A stretch of DNA of 56,205 nt from Bacteroidota bacterium (GTDB taxonomy: Bacteria > Bacteroidota > Bacteroidia > JABEUT01). The DNA lies in contig JABCZW010000012.1 in NCBI GenBank assembly GCA_013289475.1, forward strand, positions 1 through 56,205, read 5' to 3'. Position numbers and translations under genes: made by a program. Below are positions 16,448 through 25,571 of this stretch, in pieces. The notes beneath the pieces are model-generated. The model worked only from the letters and a program-made list of their open reading frames with translations. It searched no databases and was not told where the DNA came from. How positions within the stretch are numbered: the stretch's first letter is position 1; each line of letters starts with the position of its first letter.

Positions 16448-16603
16448 TTAAAACGCCGCCGGATGGTTTTTGGTGTGCCAGTTGCTTGGCGCCCACCAGT
16501 GGTCCTTTTTGTGCCAACCGTTAATAGGTGCCCTTTGCGAACCGCATGAGGCAAGGAATACTATTGCCAGCAATAAAACGATATAAGATTTGAGATGTCG
16601 CAT
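16448..16603 (-). CDS. 51-residue Trp/His-rich lipoprotein
   Basis: A short frame read by hand: residues 1-19 are a signal peptide, lipobox FLASC at 16-20, and the mature part is only about 32 residues, with four Trp and four His (GWHKKDHWW, SNWHTKNHP). Stop TAA is at 16448-16450. It lies between the stop of the 15925 gene and the purT stop, on the purT strand. The clean signal peptide followed by a biased mature region argues that it is real. A surface-attached metal- or heme-contacting peptide is speculation. Confidence 0.7.
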   Translation of the reverse strand: MRHLKSYIVLLLAIVFLASCGSQRAPINGWHKKDHWWAPSNWHTKNHPAAF

Positions 16604-16623
16604 AAAATTCAACTACTACAAAG

Positions 16624-17802
16624 TTAATCTTTTATTTCAGGCGAAACACTGACTTTTTTTGCCAGATTAATTGCACGTTCTTTTACCTTATCTACATTGG
16701 CTCCCGGTATATCGTATGCCAGTGCAACTGCCATGCGGCGGTAGGGGCGGGTAGTGGGTTTATTGAATATGCGTATGTCGCTTTGTTTCTCTTTTAATAC
16801 TTCTTCTATGCCTGTATAAACAGGTTTTTTACCGCTTTCTTTTGCCAGTATCACTGCCGATGCTCCTGTTCTCTCCAGTGTAATTTCGGCAATGGGTAAA
16901 CCTAATATGGCGCGGGCGTGCAATTCGAACTCGCTCAGGTTTTGCGTACCTGCAAGGGTTACCATTCCTGTATCATGCGGACGGGGAGAAAGTTCAGAAA
17001 AATAAACTCCTTTATCGGTCAAAAAGAATTCTACGCCCCAAATGCCGGCACCGGTTAAAGCCTTGGTTACTTTGCCGGCCATGTCGCGGGCATCGTGCAA
17101 ATCTTTTTCAGTAATGGCACAGGGCTGCCAGCTTTCCATATAATCGCCACGCTCTTGCCTGTGCCCTATAGGCGGACAAAACAAGGTCGGGCCGTTTTTT
17201 TGTGTTACGGTAAGCAATGTTATTTCGGCATGGAACTTGATGAACTCTTCTATTATCACTTCTTTATAATCGCCACGGCTGCCTGCCATAGCATAGTCCC
17301 ATGCTTTGGTAATATCGTCTTTGGTTTTTATTACGCTTTGCCCTTTGCCGCTGCTGCTCATTAAAGGTTTTACTACGCAGGGTATTCCTATCTCGGTAAC
17401 TGCCGCAGTAAATTCTTCTAAGGTGTTTGCATATTTATACTTGGCAGTGCGCAACCCTAATTCTTTCGCGGCCAAATCGCGTATTGCCTTACGGTTCATG
17501 GTAAAGTTAGCAGCACGGGCGCTGGGTATTACGGTATAGCCCTGCTTTTCGTAATCGTAAAAACGCTCGGTGCGTATAGCTTCTATTTCGGGTACTATAA
17601 GGTTGGGTTTGTGTTTGGCTACAATTGCATCAAGCGCGACACCGTCGAGCATATTTATTACTTCAAACTCATGGGCCACCTGCATGGCGGGTGCACCTTC
17701 GTAACTATCAACCGCAATTACATATTGCCCTAAACGTTGCAGTGCAATTACCAGTTCTTTGCCTAATTCTCCTGAGCCTAACAGTAATATTTTTTGTTGC
17801 AT
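16624..17802 (-). CDS. purT: Formate-dependent GAR transformylase (PurT)
   Basis: 392 residues, the normal size for PurT, which uses formate and ATP to formylate glycinamide ribonucleotide in purine synthesis. The N-terminal part [21 protein letters not shown] is the PurT/PurK pre-ATP-grasp signature, followed by the phosphate loop SSGKGQSV, the metal/ATP site WGVEFFLT and the [12 protein letters not shown] motif near 290. Free-standing, convergent with its left neighbour. Because it needs formate rather than 10-formyl-THF, it can act in parallel with PurN; no purN is in the window. Confidence 0.96.
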   Translation of the reverse strand: MQQKILLLGSGELGKELVIALQRLGQYVIAVDSYEGAPAMQVAHEFEVINMLDGVALDAIVAKHKPNLIVPEIEAIRTERFYDYEKQGYTVIPSARAANFTMNRKAIRDLAAKELGLRTAKYKYANTLEEFTAAVTEIGIPCVVKPLMSSSGKGQSVIKTKDDITKAWDYAMAGSRGDYKEVIIEEFIKFHAEITLLTVTQKNGPTLFCPPIGHRQERGDYMESWQPCAITEKDLHDARDMAGKVTKALTGAGIWGVEFFLTDKGVYFSELSPRPHDTGMVTLAGTQNLSEFELHARAILGLPIAEITLERTGASAVILAKESGKKPVYTGIEEVLKEKQSDIRIFNKPTTRPYRRMAVALAYDIPGANVDKVKERAINLAKKVSVSPEIKD

Positions 17803-17869
17803 AATGTAATATTGAGAATGCTAAAATAATGAATGGGAGTTGTTTATCGCAATTCCAGTCTTAAATTCA

Positions 17870-17877
17870 TATATTTG
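17870..17877 (+). promoter_or_regulatory. -7 box (TATATTTG) before the propeller gene
   Basis: Exact TAnnTTTG match 20 bases upstream of the ATG at 17898. The nearest upstream TTG is at an unusual distance, so the -33 element is uncertain. Confidence 0.55.
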
Positions 17878-17897
17878 TTATACTTAAGTCAGTACAG

Positions 17898-19223
17898 ATG
17901 AAAAGCCTATTCTTAATCCCTGTAATTTTGTTTTCATCAATTTTTGCTGGAGCACAAACTTGGAATGCCCTGGGTAGTGGAGTAAATAATGCCCTATATA
18001 CATTAGATAGCGCCAATAATAAACTATATGCCGGAGGGTATTTCACTTTGGCGGGAGGTGGACCAACAAATTACATAGCACAATGGAATGGATCTACTTG
18101 GTCTGCATTGGGAACTGGAATTGGAACAGGTGCTTCAAACATGGTTGGTGTAATACGCACCTATAACGGCAATATTTATGCCGGAGGGATTTTCACTACT
18201 GCGGGTGGCTCCTCTGCAAATAATATAGCAGAATGGAACGGTGTTTCTTGGTCTTCATTAGGGACTGGATTAAACGCTACTAGCAATGGTGTCACTTCAA
18301 TGGTCGTTTATAATGGTGATTTAATTGTTGGTGGGCAATTTACCACGGCCGGAGGAAATTCAGCCAATTTTATTGCTGCATGGAATGGATTGACATGGTC
18401 TTCTTTAGGAACCGGAATGAATAGTCCGGTTTTTGCTTTGACTGTCTATAATGGCAATCTTTATGCTGGAGGAACATTTACAACCGCTGGGGGTAAATCA
18501 GCTAATCATATAGCGGAATGGAATGGGTCATCTTGGTCTTCGCTTGGAACTGGAACAAATAATTTCATAGTAAGTTTGACAACTTTCAATGATAGTCTAT
18601 ATGCAGGTGGAGCATTTACTACTGCTGGTGGAAAAACAGCCAATTACATCGCCGAGTGGAATGGAGCATCCTGGTCGGCTGTGGGTACTGGAATGAATGA
18701 TTGGGTAGAAGCTTTGGTAGTGTTTAATGGTAATTTATATGCAGATGGATTATTTACCATAGCAGGAGGAAATTCTGCTAATTATGTAGCCGAATGGAAT
18801 GATACATTATGGAAGCCACTTGGTTCAGGACTGAGTGGAGGAGGGAATGCATTAGCAACATTCAATGATGATCTATATGCCGGAGGTACTTTTGATAGTG
18901 CCGGAGGAATAACGGTTAATAATATTGCTCAATGGAAAGGACCCTTAGGTATAAATGAGCTTTCAAATAACTATTCGGTAAATGTTTATCCAAACCCAAG
19001 TAAGGGGGTGTTCACTGTTGAAGTGAATAGTGAACAGTCAAAAGTGAATAGTAAAGTTGAAGTTTATAATGTATTAGGAGAAGAAGTATATTCTGAATTC
19101 TCAATTTACAATTCTCAATTTGTAATTGATTTAAGTAATCAACCATCCGGGATATACTTATATAGAATATTAAATAAAGACGGCTCGCTTATTAAAGCCG
19201 ATAAACTGATTATTGAACGATAG
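17898..19223 (+). CDS. Seven-repeat beta-propeller T9SS protein
   Basis: 441 residues: signal peptide (FAGAQ), seven repeats of about 45 residues with the core YNGNLYAGGTFTTAGG...IAEWNG.SWSSLGTG (about 20-350), then a T9SS sorting domain from VNVYPNPSKGVFTVEV. Seven repeats fit a closed seven-blade propeller displayed outside the cell. The sorting domain contains an odd polar stretch (NSEQSKVNSK) and a second one (FSIYNSQF) made of short DNA repeats, absent from the sorting domain at 11567. Ligand unknown. Confidence 0.82.
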   Translation: MKSLFLIPVILFSSIFAGAQTWNALGSGVNNALYTLDSANNKLYAGGYFTLAGGGPTNYIAQWNGSTWSALGTGIGTGASNMVGVIRTYNGNIYAGGIFTTAGGSSANNIAEWNGVSWSSLGTGLNATSNGVTSMVVYNGDLIVGGQFTTAGGNSANFIAAWNGLTWSSLGTGMNSPVFALTVYNGNLYAGGTFTTAGGKSANHIAEWNGSSWSSLGTGTNNFIVSLTTFNDSLYAGGAFTTAGGKTANYIAEWNGASWSAVGTGMNDWVEALVVFNGNLYADGLFTIAGGNSANYVAEWNDTLWKPLGSGLSGGGNALATFNDDLYAGGTFDSAGGITVNNIAQWKGPLGINELSNNYSVNVYPNPSKGVFTVEVNSEQSKVNSKVEVYNVLGEEVYSEFSIYNSQFVIDLSNQPSGIYLYRILNKDGSLIKADKLIIER

Positions 19224-19339
19224 TCTATTTGTTATTCACCACCCCGTTTTAACCATTCGCTAAACCACCCTAACTGTACAATAAGTCCTTGTTCTGTATA
19301 GTTTTAGCCCTATCTACCTTTGGGTTAAATATCACCGCT

Positions 19340-19477
19340 ATGATACGTAAGCTGATGTTCTCCATATCACTTCTCTTTCACTTTTCTATTTCGGTTAGTA
19401 AATGCGATGTGGCGCATAAAGCCAAACCATCCTCTACAAAGCACATCGTCCATAAGTTATGGGTTAATAATAAATAA
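19340..19477 (+). CDS. Possible 45-residue exported peptide
   Basis: The ATG at 19340 opens MIRKLMFSISLLFHFSISVS, which looks like a signal peptide, followed by about 25 residues rich in Lys and His. A TACCTTTG box (19315-19322) lies 17 bases before it. It ends within the left arm of a hairpin. No family is known and chance is possible. Confidence 0.28.
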   Translation: MIRKLMFSISLLFHFSISVSKCDVAHKAKPSSTKHIVHKLWVNNK

Positions 19478-19518
19478 GCTCAGCTTATTATTTACCTTCC
19501 CACGAAGCAGGAGCTTCG
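19473..19518. repeat. Pair of short intergenic palindromes
   Basis: Two adjacent hairpins: aataagct/agcttatt around one central base (about 19473-19489), and cgaagc-agga-gcttcg (19503-19518). Such small palindromes recur between genes here. The first may end transcription of the upstream region; there is no T tract. Confidence 0.5.
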
Positions 19519-19544
19519 CGGTTACGATGGTGTAAGTAGTTTTT

Positions 19545-19552
19545 TATCTTTG
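19545..19552 (+). promoter_or_regulatory. -7 box (TATCTTTG) of the PaiB-type gene
   Basis: Exact TAnnTTTG match 26 bases upstream of the ATG at 19579. Confidence 0.55.
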
Positions 19553-19578
19553 TAGTAACAGATAAAAAACATATTCAC

Positions 19579-20223
19579 ATGTATGATCTTCCCTATCACA
19601 AAGAAAAAAACGAGCAGGTAATAAAAGAGTTTGTAGAGAAGCACCCATTTGCTTTTTTAACGGGCTGCGATGCCGGGAATAAACCTGTTGCAACACAGAT
19701 TCCTGTGTTTTTTGAAGAACGGGATGGGAAGAAATTCCTCAGCGGGCATATTATGAAAAACACCGACCACCATAAGGCTTTTGTGCATAACCCAAATGTG
19801 CTGGCGGTCTTTACCGGCAACCATACTTATGTTAGTGCAACGTGGTATAGTAATCCGCACCAGGCTTCTACATGGAACTATATGAGCGTGCATGCCAAGG
19901 GTACTATTAAGTTTCTCGATGGGGCTGCATTAGAGGAAATGCTCAGGAAGACTACCCTGCATTTTGAAAACTACAACAAACATTCCTCAACTATATACGA
20001 TAACCTGCCCTTAGAGTATAAACAAAGAGTAATGGGCGCAATTATTGCTTTTGAAATTGAGGTATCAAAAATTGACACCGTCTTTAAGCTGAGCCAGGAC
20101 CGGGATGCTAAAAGCTACGAGAATATACAAGAACATCTCAAAACGCAAGGGCAGGACGGAAAGGTGATTGCCGCTGAGATGGCAAAGCGAACGAAGGATG
20201 TATTCCCCGGTGATAAAAAATAA
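19579..20223 (+). CDS. PaiB-family FMN-binding protein
   Basis: 214 residues, the usual size for the PaiB/FMN-binding negative regulator family, a split-barrel flavin fold. Typical segments: HPFAFLTGCDAGNKPVATQIPVFF (about 22-45), SGHIMKNTDHHKAF, the conserved YVSATWYSNPHQASTWNYMSVHAKG (about 87-112) and the late ENIQEHL. Members are described as repressors in Bacillus (sporulation/protease) but most are untested and may be flavin-dependent reductases or detoxifying proteins. Monocistronic with its own promoter box. Confidence 0.88.
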   Translation: MYDLPYHKEKNEQVIKEFVEKHPFAFLTGCDAGNKPVATQIPVFFEERDGKKFLSGHIMKNTDHHKAFVHNPNVLAVFTGNHTYVSATWYSNPHQASTWNYMSVHAKGTIKFLDGAALEEMLRKTTLHFENYNKHSSTIYDNLPLEYKQRVMGAIIAFEIEVSKIDTVFKLSQDRDAKSYENIQEHLKTQGQDGKVIAAEMAKRTKDVFPGDKK

Positions 20224-20313
20224 TGCCTCTACTCACCGACAAAATTCGTACTTCCATCCATTATTAGTATTTACTTTACCTAATTCTATTAACGGGTAGC
20301 CTTAACCCCTGTA

Positions 20314-20321
20314 TATGTTTG
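20314..20321 (+). promoter_or_regulatory. -7 box (TATGTTTG) of the methyltransferase
   Basis: Exact TAnnTTTG match 25 bases before the ATG at 20347. Confidence 0.5.
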
Positions 20322-20346
20322 TGTTATTATTTTAAAATACACAACC

Positions 20347-21000
20347 ATGATGAAGTTTTTCAGGCGCTTTAAAGACCTGGGAGTTGAAGGCGCACAGGCA
20401 AAGTTTTACGACAAGAATACCCGCGAACACCGGATGGGGGAAATGAAGGAGGAAGCAAGCGAGGTATTTAAGTTTATAAAAGATGGCGACTCAGTGCTTG
20501 AAGTGGCATCGGGGCCGGGTTATCTTTCAATAGAGATTGCAAAATCCGGTAAATACAAAGTTACTGGTGTTGATATAAGTAAAGATCTTGTGACAATAGC
20601 TGCCGCTAATGCAAAAGAAGCTGGCGTAAAGGTTGATTTTATAGAGGGTAATGCATCTCAGCTACCTTTTAAGGAGAATACTTTTCATTTTATTATTTGT
20701 GTGCTTTCCTTTAAAAACTTTAAGGAACCAGTCATTGCTTTAAAGGAAATGCACCGGATTTTGAAACCCGGTGGTACCGCTTTAATTATGGATTTGAACA
20801 GGAATGCCCCTAAGCAGGTAATGAAAGAGTTTGTGAAAAGCTTTGGGATGAAAGGTATAAGCGCATTTATTGCGCGTGTAATGCAAACAAACGGCGCTTA
20901 TACCAGGAAAGAATATGAAGCTTTTATTTCCCAAACTGAATTTAAAGAGTATGATATAAAGAATTCAAGAATGGGATTCTCTATTTACCTGAAGAAATAG
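20347..21000 (+). CDS. Class I SAM-dependent methyltransferase
   Basis: 217 residues of the Methyltransf_11/25 type. SAM-binding motif I is VLEVASGPGYLS (about 49-60), the acidic residue ending strand 2 is in VTGVDIS, motif II region is FHFIICVLSFKNF, and the post-motif MHRILKPGGTALIMDLNR is standard. The N-terminal segment (RFKDLGVEGAQAKFYDKN) resembles small-molecule methyltransferases; the acceptor cannot be deduced. Two consecutive ATGs exist and the first is used here. Confidence 0.88.
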   Translation: MMKFFRRFKDLGVEGAQAKFYDKNTREHRMGEMKEEASEVFKFIKDGDSVLEVASGPGYLSIEIAKSGKYKVTGVDISKDLVTIAAANAKEAGVKVDFIEGNASQLPFKENTFHFIICVLSFKNFKEPVIALKEMHRILKPGGTALIMDLNRNAPKQVMKEFVKSFGMKGISAFIARVMQTNGAYTRKEYEAFISQTEFKEYDIKNSRMGFSIYLKK

Positions 21001-21130
21001 TTTTATAGGGCATTTCTGAAAAGAAGCAGACTCTGATAAACCTGTTTTGGCTACAACAATAGTTGATTAGGCTAAACCTGTTGATTTATTGCTGCGCACC
21101 TTTGCATTAACAAATTTAAACAGCAGGAAA

Positions 21131-22033
21131 ATGAAAATTACGATAACAGGTTCATTAGGGAACATAAGCAAGCCATTAACCATAGAACTGGTAAAGAAGG
21201 GACATACAGTTACGGTTATCAGCAGCAAAGCCGAAAGGCAAAAGGAGATTGAAGTGATTGGTGCGAAGGCAGCTATCGGTTCTATGCAGGATGCCGATTT
21301 CCTTGCAGCCACTTTCAAAGGTGCCGATATTGTTTATCTTATGGAAACACTTGGCTTGGGCCGTTTTTCCGACCAAAATTTTGATGTAATAGGGGCTATA
21401 GCCCAAATTGGCCTTAATTACAAACAAGCTATTGAACAAGCCGGCGTTAAGCACGTGGTGCACCTGAGCAGTATTGGCGCCCATACCGATAAAGGCAATG
21501 GCATGCTTGCTTTTCATTATAAGGTAGAACAAATATTAAATGAACTGCCCGCCGATGTATCTATCAAGTTTATACGTCCTGTCGGGTTTTACTACAACAT
21601 GCTTGCGTTTATACCAACTATAAAAAAACAAGGTGCAATCGTTTCCAACTATGGGGGCGATGATAAAGAGCCATGGGTTTCGCCTCTGGATATTGCATCA
21701 GTTATTGCTGGAGAAATGGAAAAACCTTTTGTGGGAAGGACTATTCGCTACATAGCAAGCGAAGAACTTTCACCTAACGAAATTGCAAAAATTTTAGGCG
21801 AAGCTATCGGCAAACCCGATTTAAAATGGGTTGTAATATCTGACGAACAAATGCTGAACGGAATGATAGCCGCAGGAATGAACCCCAATGTTGCCAAAGG
21901 CTTGGTAGAAATGAATGCAGGCAGGCGCAGTGGTGTATTGGGTGAAGATTATAATCGGCACAAACCAGCATTGGGTAAAGTTAAGTTGAAAGATTGGGTA
22001 AAGGAGTTTGCTGCTGCATACAATAAAGTATAG
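21131..22033 (+). CDS. NmrA/SDR-like NAD(P)-binding protein
   Basis: About 300 residues. An atypical NAD(P) loop ITGSLGNISKPL opens the Rossmann fold, followed by VTVISSKAERQKEIEVIGAKA, the layout of NmrA-like or QOR2-like atypical short-chain dehydrogenases that act as quinone reductases or redox sensors. I choose the ATG at 21131 because the strand follows directly; a longer frame starts earlier but has no structure. It begins a same-strand set with an aldo/keto reductase (58 bases on) and an AraC regulator. Confidence 0.85.
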   Translation: MKITITGSLGNISKPLTIELVKKGHTVTVISSKAERQKEIEVIGAKAAIGSMQDADFLAATFKGADIVYLMETLGLGRFSDQNFDVIGAIAQIGLNYKQAIEQAGVKHVVHLSSIGAHTDKGNGMLAFHYKVEQILNELPADVSIKFIRPVGFYYNMLAFIPTIKKQGAIVSNYGGDDKEPWVSPLDIASVIAGEMEKPFVGRTIRYIASEELSPNEIAKILGEAIGKPDLKWVVISDEQMLNGMIAAGMNPNVAKGLVEMNAGRRSGVLGEDYNRHKPALGKVKLKDWVKEFAAAYNKV

Positions 22034-22091
22034 ATATTTATACTTCGAAGTTCAATTGATAGAAAGGCCATTTAATTAAATTCAAATTTAC

Positions 22092-22973
22092 ATGAATACA
22101 CAAGAAATTATAATAGCAGGAAAAAGTAAAAAGCCTTTAAAGGTTAAACGTTTCGGGTATGGCACCATGCGCCTTACAGGAGAAGGCATTTGGGGTGAAC
22201 CGGCAAACCGCCCGGAAGCCTTGCAAATATTGAAACAATGTATTAAAAGCGGCATCAATTTTATTGATACGGCTGACTACTATGGAGAAGATGTAACTAA
22301 CCGCCTGATTAAAGAGGCATTATATCCTTATACTGCTGATTTGGTAATATGCACTAAAGTTGGTGGCGCACGCAAACCCGATAAAAGCTGGGTGCCATTT
22401 AATAGCCCCGAAAACCTGCGCAGCAGTATTGATAATAACCTTCGAACCCTTAAGTTGGAGCAAATAGCGCTTGTGCATTTCAGGACTTTTGGTGGCAGGG
22501 GAGCTCCTTTTAAAGAATCGATGGATGCTATGTTTGAACTGCAAAAAGAAGGTAAGATATTGCATGTAGGTGTTAGTAATGTGGGCCCCGATGAATTACA
22601 AACAGCAATGGCTATGGGCAATATTGCAACGGTTGAAAATATGTATGGGCATGGCCAGCGAAAATCTTTAAAGCAAGCCTGGGGCGAAGAAACCAAAGGG
22701 GGAGAAGAGGTGCTTGCTATTTGCGAGAAAAATAAAATTCCGTTGGTACCTTATTTCTCGTTGGTTAATTCAATGCCTAAAAAAGATGACAAAATAGCAA
22801 CTATTGCAAAGAAACATAATGCTACCGTTGCCCAAATTAACCTGGCATGGTTGCTGCACCGTTCTCCATGGATATTACCAATACCAGGTACGTCTTCCTT
22901 AAAGCATTTTGAAGAGAACCTGAAAACAACTGAAATAAAACTGAGCGACGAGGATATGAAGTTTCTTGAATAA
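22092..22973 (+). CDS. Aldo/keto reductase
   Basis: 293 residues with the (beta/alpha)8 aldo/keto reductase signature. The NADPH-dependent catalytic tetrad can be seen: Asp and Tyr in FIDTADYYGED (about 57-67), Lys in VICTKVGGA, His in ALVHFRTFGG. The region NIATVENMYGHGQRK and the C-terminal NADP motif PIPGTSSLKHFEENL are typical. Likely reduces small aldehydes or quinones in the cytosol. Followed 19 bases later by an AraC-family gene that probably controls the pair. Confidence 0.92.
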   Translation: MNTQEIIIAGKSKKPLKVKRFGYGTMRLTGEGIWGEPANRPEALQILKQCIKSGINFIDTADYYGEDVTNRLIKEALYPYTADLVICTKVGGARKPDKSWVPFNSPENLRSSIDNNLRTLKLEQIALVHFRTFGGRGAPFKESMDAMFELQKEGKILHVGVSNVGPDELQTAMAMGNIATVENMYGHGQRKSLKQAWGEETKGGEEVLAICEKNKIPLVPYFSLVNSMPKKDDKIATIAKKHNATVAQINLAWLLHRSPWILPIPGTSSLKHFEENLKTTEIKLSDEDMKFLE

Positions 22974-22992
22974 AAAAGAGTATATTTAAAAT

Positions 22993-23913
22993 ATGGCACA
23001 TACACAACTTCTCAGGATTAAAACAATAAGCGAGTATCATAAGGTTATGGGGCTCCCTAAGCCGGAGCATCCGTTAATTAGTGTAATAAACCTGGCATCT
23101 ATTAACCCACCAGCCGGCAAGGGGGCAATAAATCTGGTGTTCGATTTTTATTCTATCTCACTCAAAAGAATTTCGAATGCCAAAATGAAATACGGCCAGC
23201 AGAAATACGATTTTGATGAAGGCCTTATGTTTTTTATGTCGCCTAACCAGGTATTTGGAATTGAGACTGAACAGGGTGCAATAGTAAAACGTTCCGGGTG
23301 CTTATTATTGGTTCACCCCGATTTTTTGTGGAACACCCCCTTAGCCAAAATCATAAAAAAATACGAATATTTCAGCTATTCGGTGCATGAGGCCCTGTTT
23401 CTTTCAGATAAAGAAGAAACAATGATCATAAACCTGATGCAGAATATGGCGCAGGAATATCATTCCAACATTGATAAGTTTAGCCAGGATGTTATTATTG
23501 CCCAGTTAGAACTGTTGCTCACTTATTCTGAACGGTTTTATAACCGCCAGTTTATAACAAGGAAGATCAGCAACCATAGAATATTGGATAGGCTGGAAGA
23601 CATACTTACAAAATACTTTAATAACGAAAACCTGGCAGAGAAGGGATTGCCCACCGTTCACTATATTGCCGAAACATTAAATGTATCGCAGGGTTATTTA
23701 AGTGGCTTGCTTAAAGCACTGACTGGGCAGAACACGCAGCAGTATATACATGATAAGTTGTTAGAAAAGGCAAAGGAAAAATTATCGACCACTGATCTGT
23801 CGGTAAGTGAAATTGCATACGAATTGGGTTTTGAGCATCCGCAGTCGTTCAGCAAACTGTTCAAAACAAAAACCAAACTTTCTCCCTTAGAATTTAGGGC
23901 TTCGTTCAATTAA
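22993..23913 (+). CDS. AraC-family transcriptional regulator
   Basis: 306 residues. The C-terminal 100 residues carry two helix-turn-helix motifs (YIAETLNVSQGYLSGLLKAL and VSEIAYELGFEHPQSFSKLF), the second with the conserved AraC/XylS pattern. The N-terminal 190 residues form a cupin-like sensory part with no obvious ligand residues. It sits at the end of the reductase cluster, so local control in response to an electrophile or aldehyde is a fair guess. Confidence 0.93.
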   Translation: MAHTQLLRIKTISEYHKVMGLPKPEHPLISVINLASINPPAGKGAINLVFDFYSISLKRISNAKMKYGQQKYDFDEGLMFFMSPNQVFGIETEQGAIVKRSGCLLLVHPDFLWNTPLAKIIKKYEYFSYSVHEALFLSDKEETMIINLMQNMAQEYHSNIDKFSQDVIIAQLELLLTYSERFYNRQFITRKISNHRILDRLEDILTKYFNNENLAEKGLPTVHYIAETLNVSQGYLSGLLKALTGQNTQQYIHDKLLEKAKEKLSTTDLSVSEIAYELGFEHPQSFSKLFKTKTKLSPLEFRASFN

Positions 23914-23946
23914 ATTCATAGATTCGGCTCTTGTTATAAACTATTT

Positions 23947-24984
23947 GTGAGCCCTGAACCAATCCGGAAGATAATTCACGTTGATATGGACGCTTTTTAT
24001 GCCTCGGTTGAGCAGCGCGATAACCCGGCATTGAAAGGTAAACCCGTTGCAGTAGGTTATGCCGCTAAACGTGGCGTGGTTGCAGCAGCCAGTTACGAGG
24101 CCCGCCGTTTTGGTGTGCATTCGGCCATGCCCTCATCGGTAGCCATAAGGCAATGCCCCGATTTGATTTTTGTGCCCTTACGCTTTGATGTTTACCGTTC
24201 GGTATCGAAACAGATACATGCCATATTTGCCCAATACACCGACCTTATTGAACCGCTTGCATTAGATGAAGCTTACCTTGATGTAACCATAAATAAAAAA
24301 GGAATTGAAACAGCCTGGAAAACGGCTAAGGCCATTCGTGCTGAAATATTAGAAGCAACAGGCTTAACTGCTTCGGCAGGTGTTTCGTATAACAAATTTC
24401 TGGCTAAAGTTGCTTCGGGCATACGCAAACCAAACGGACAATTTGGTATTATGCCTGAAGATGGTGAGGCATTTATTGAGAAACTGCCTGTAGCCAAATT
24501 TCATGGCATAGGCCCTGTAACAGCAAAAAAAATGCACGAGCTTGGTATTAACACCGGGGCCGATTTAAAGGCGCGTTCGCTGGAAGAATTACAGCAGCGT
24601 TTCGGTAAAGCAGGTTCATGGTATTATCATATCGCACGTGGGTTAGATAATCGTCCCGTTAACCCGAACCGTGAACGGAAATCGGTAAGTTCTGAAAACA
24701 CCTTTGCCGATGACCTTACCGATGAAGCCAGAATTGAAGAAGAAGTTTTATCAATTGCCGATGGGGTGTGGGAGTGGGTAGAAAGAACGGGAAAGCATGG
24801 CCGCACGGTAACCGTAAAAATAAAATGGGCCGATTTCAAGCAATCTACCCGCAGCCGTTCGGTTAAACACCCCATTACCGATCTGGCACAGTTCCGGCAA
24901 ATTGCATTAGAATTGATGCGTACCGTATATCCACTACCGAAAGGTATCCGGCTTATAGGTGTTACCTTATCAAGTTTCTCTTAA
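23947..24984 (+). CDS. dinB: DNA polymerase IV (DinB)
   Basis: 345 residues of the Y-family translesion polymerase. The first catalytic carboxylates are in IIHVDMDAFYASVEQ (about 8-22), the second pair in ALDEAYLDV (about 103-111), the steric-gate region is DMDAFYA, and the little-finger domain ends the protein. It lacks exonuclease motifs, as expected. The start is a GTG at 23947, 33 bases after the AraC stop; no ATG upstream fits. It replicates past damaged bases. No LexA-like box was recognised upstream. Confidence 0.95.
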   Translation: MSPEPIRKIIHVDMDAFYASVEQRDNPALKGKPVAVGYAAKRGVVAAASYEARRFGVHSAMPSSVAIRQCPDLIFVPLRFDVYRSVSKQIHAIFAQYTDLIEPLALDEAYLDVTINKKGIETAWKTAKAIRAEILEATGLTASAGVSYNKFLAKVASGIRKPNGQFGIMPEDGEAFIEKLPVAKFHGIGPVTAKKMHELGINTGADLKARSLEELQQRFGKAGSWYYHIARGLDNRPVNPNRERKSVSSENTFADDLTDEARIEEEVLSIADGVWEWVERTGKHGRTVTVKIKWADFKQSTRSRSVKHPITDLAQFRQIALELMRTVYPLPKGIRLIGVTLSSFS

Positions 24985-25072
24985 GAACACCACCATTTTG
25001 CATGCTTTAAGATACTGAATTTTCTCAGTTTTCGGTATGATTTACATCATGGTTAACCCTTTTTTATAGCTG

Positions 25073-25080
25073 TAATTTTG
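25073..25080 (+). promoter_or_regulatory. -7 box (TAATTTTG)
   Basis: Exact TAnnTTTG match 25 bases upstream of the ATG at 25106. No clear -33 element. Confidence 0.5.
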
Positions 25081-25105
25081 ATACAAAATCAGAAGTACAG
25101 GTATT

Positions 25106-25435
25106 ATGAACAGACTGATTAAAATAATAAGTATAACGCTAATAATGCTCAATGGCATTTTAGTCTTTGCTGCATCTCCCGACACAATTGTAAAGAAGGA
25201 ATACTATAAAAACGGGCAGATAAGAATTGAAGTTCCGTATGTTGAGGAAAAGAAAAACGGTGTGGTAAAAGAATATTATGAAAATGGCCAGATCAGGAAG
25301 GAAACTCCCTATGACGATAATGTAATAAATGGTGTTGTACTGGAATATTATCCCGACGGAGCATTGCAGTGCGAAACTGTATATATGAATGGTATCGCAG
25401 GCATGAAAACATTTTACAGGAGGAGGATCCGATAA
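25106..25435 (+). CDS. Small exported MORN-repeat (YwqK-like) protein
   Basis: 109 residues: signal peptide (LNGILVFAAS) then three MORN-like repeats, EYYKNGQIRIEVPY, EYYENGQIRKETPY and EYYPDGALQCETVY, each followed by a G-V/I turn. Databases call this family toxin-antitoxin YwqK antitoxin, but the signal peptide and the absence of a partner toxin nearby make that role unlikely. MORN repeats build a twisted beta-sheet used for lipid or protein contact. Confidence 0.78.
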   Translation: MNRLIKIISITLIMLNGILVFAASPDTIVKKEYYKNGQIRIEVPYVEEKKNGVVKEYYENGQIRKETPYDDNVINGVVLEYYPDGALQCETVYMNGIAGMKTFYRRRIR

Positions 25436-25537
25436 TTTTCTCTTTTAAGAAACCTATCTAAACCGTTTTTATCAGGCACTTACGCATAGTGTGCGAAATC
25501 TCCGGTCTAAACGCTTTAGATTGTACTATTTATTCAC

Positions 25538-25545
25538 TATATTTG
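25538..25545 (+). promoter_or_regulatory. -7 box (TATATTTG) of the amidase gene
   Basis: Exact TAnnTTTG match 26 bases before the ATG at 25572. Confidence 0.55.
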
Positions 25546-25571
25546 TTTGAACTAATAAAACATGCCCCTGC

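Noticed and set aside
25106-25435. Antitoxin of a toxin-antitoxin pair
   Set aside because: The protein has a signal peptide and no toxin-like gene is adjacent; the name comes from the MORN family label only.
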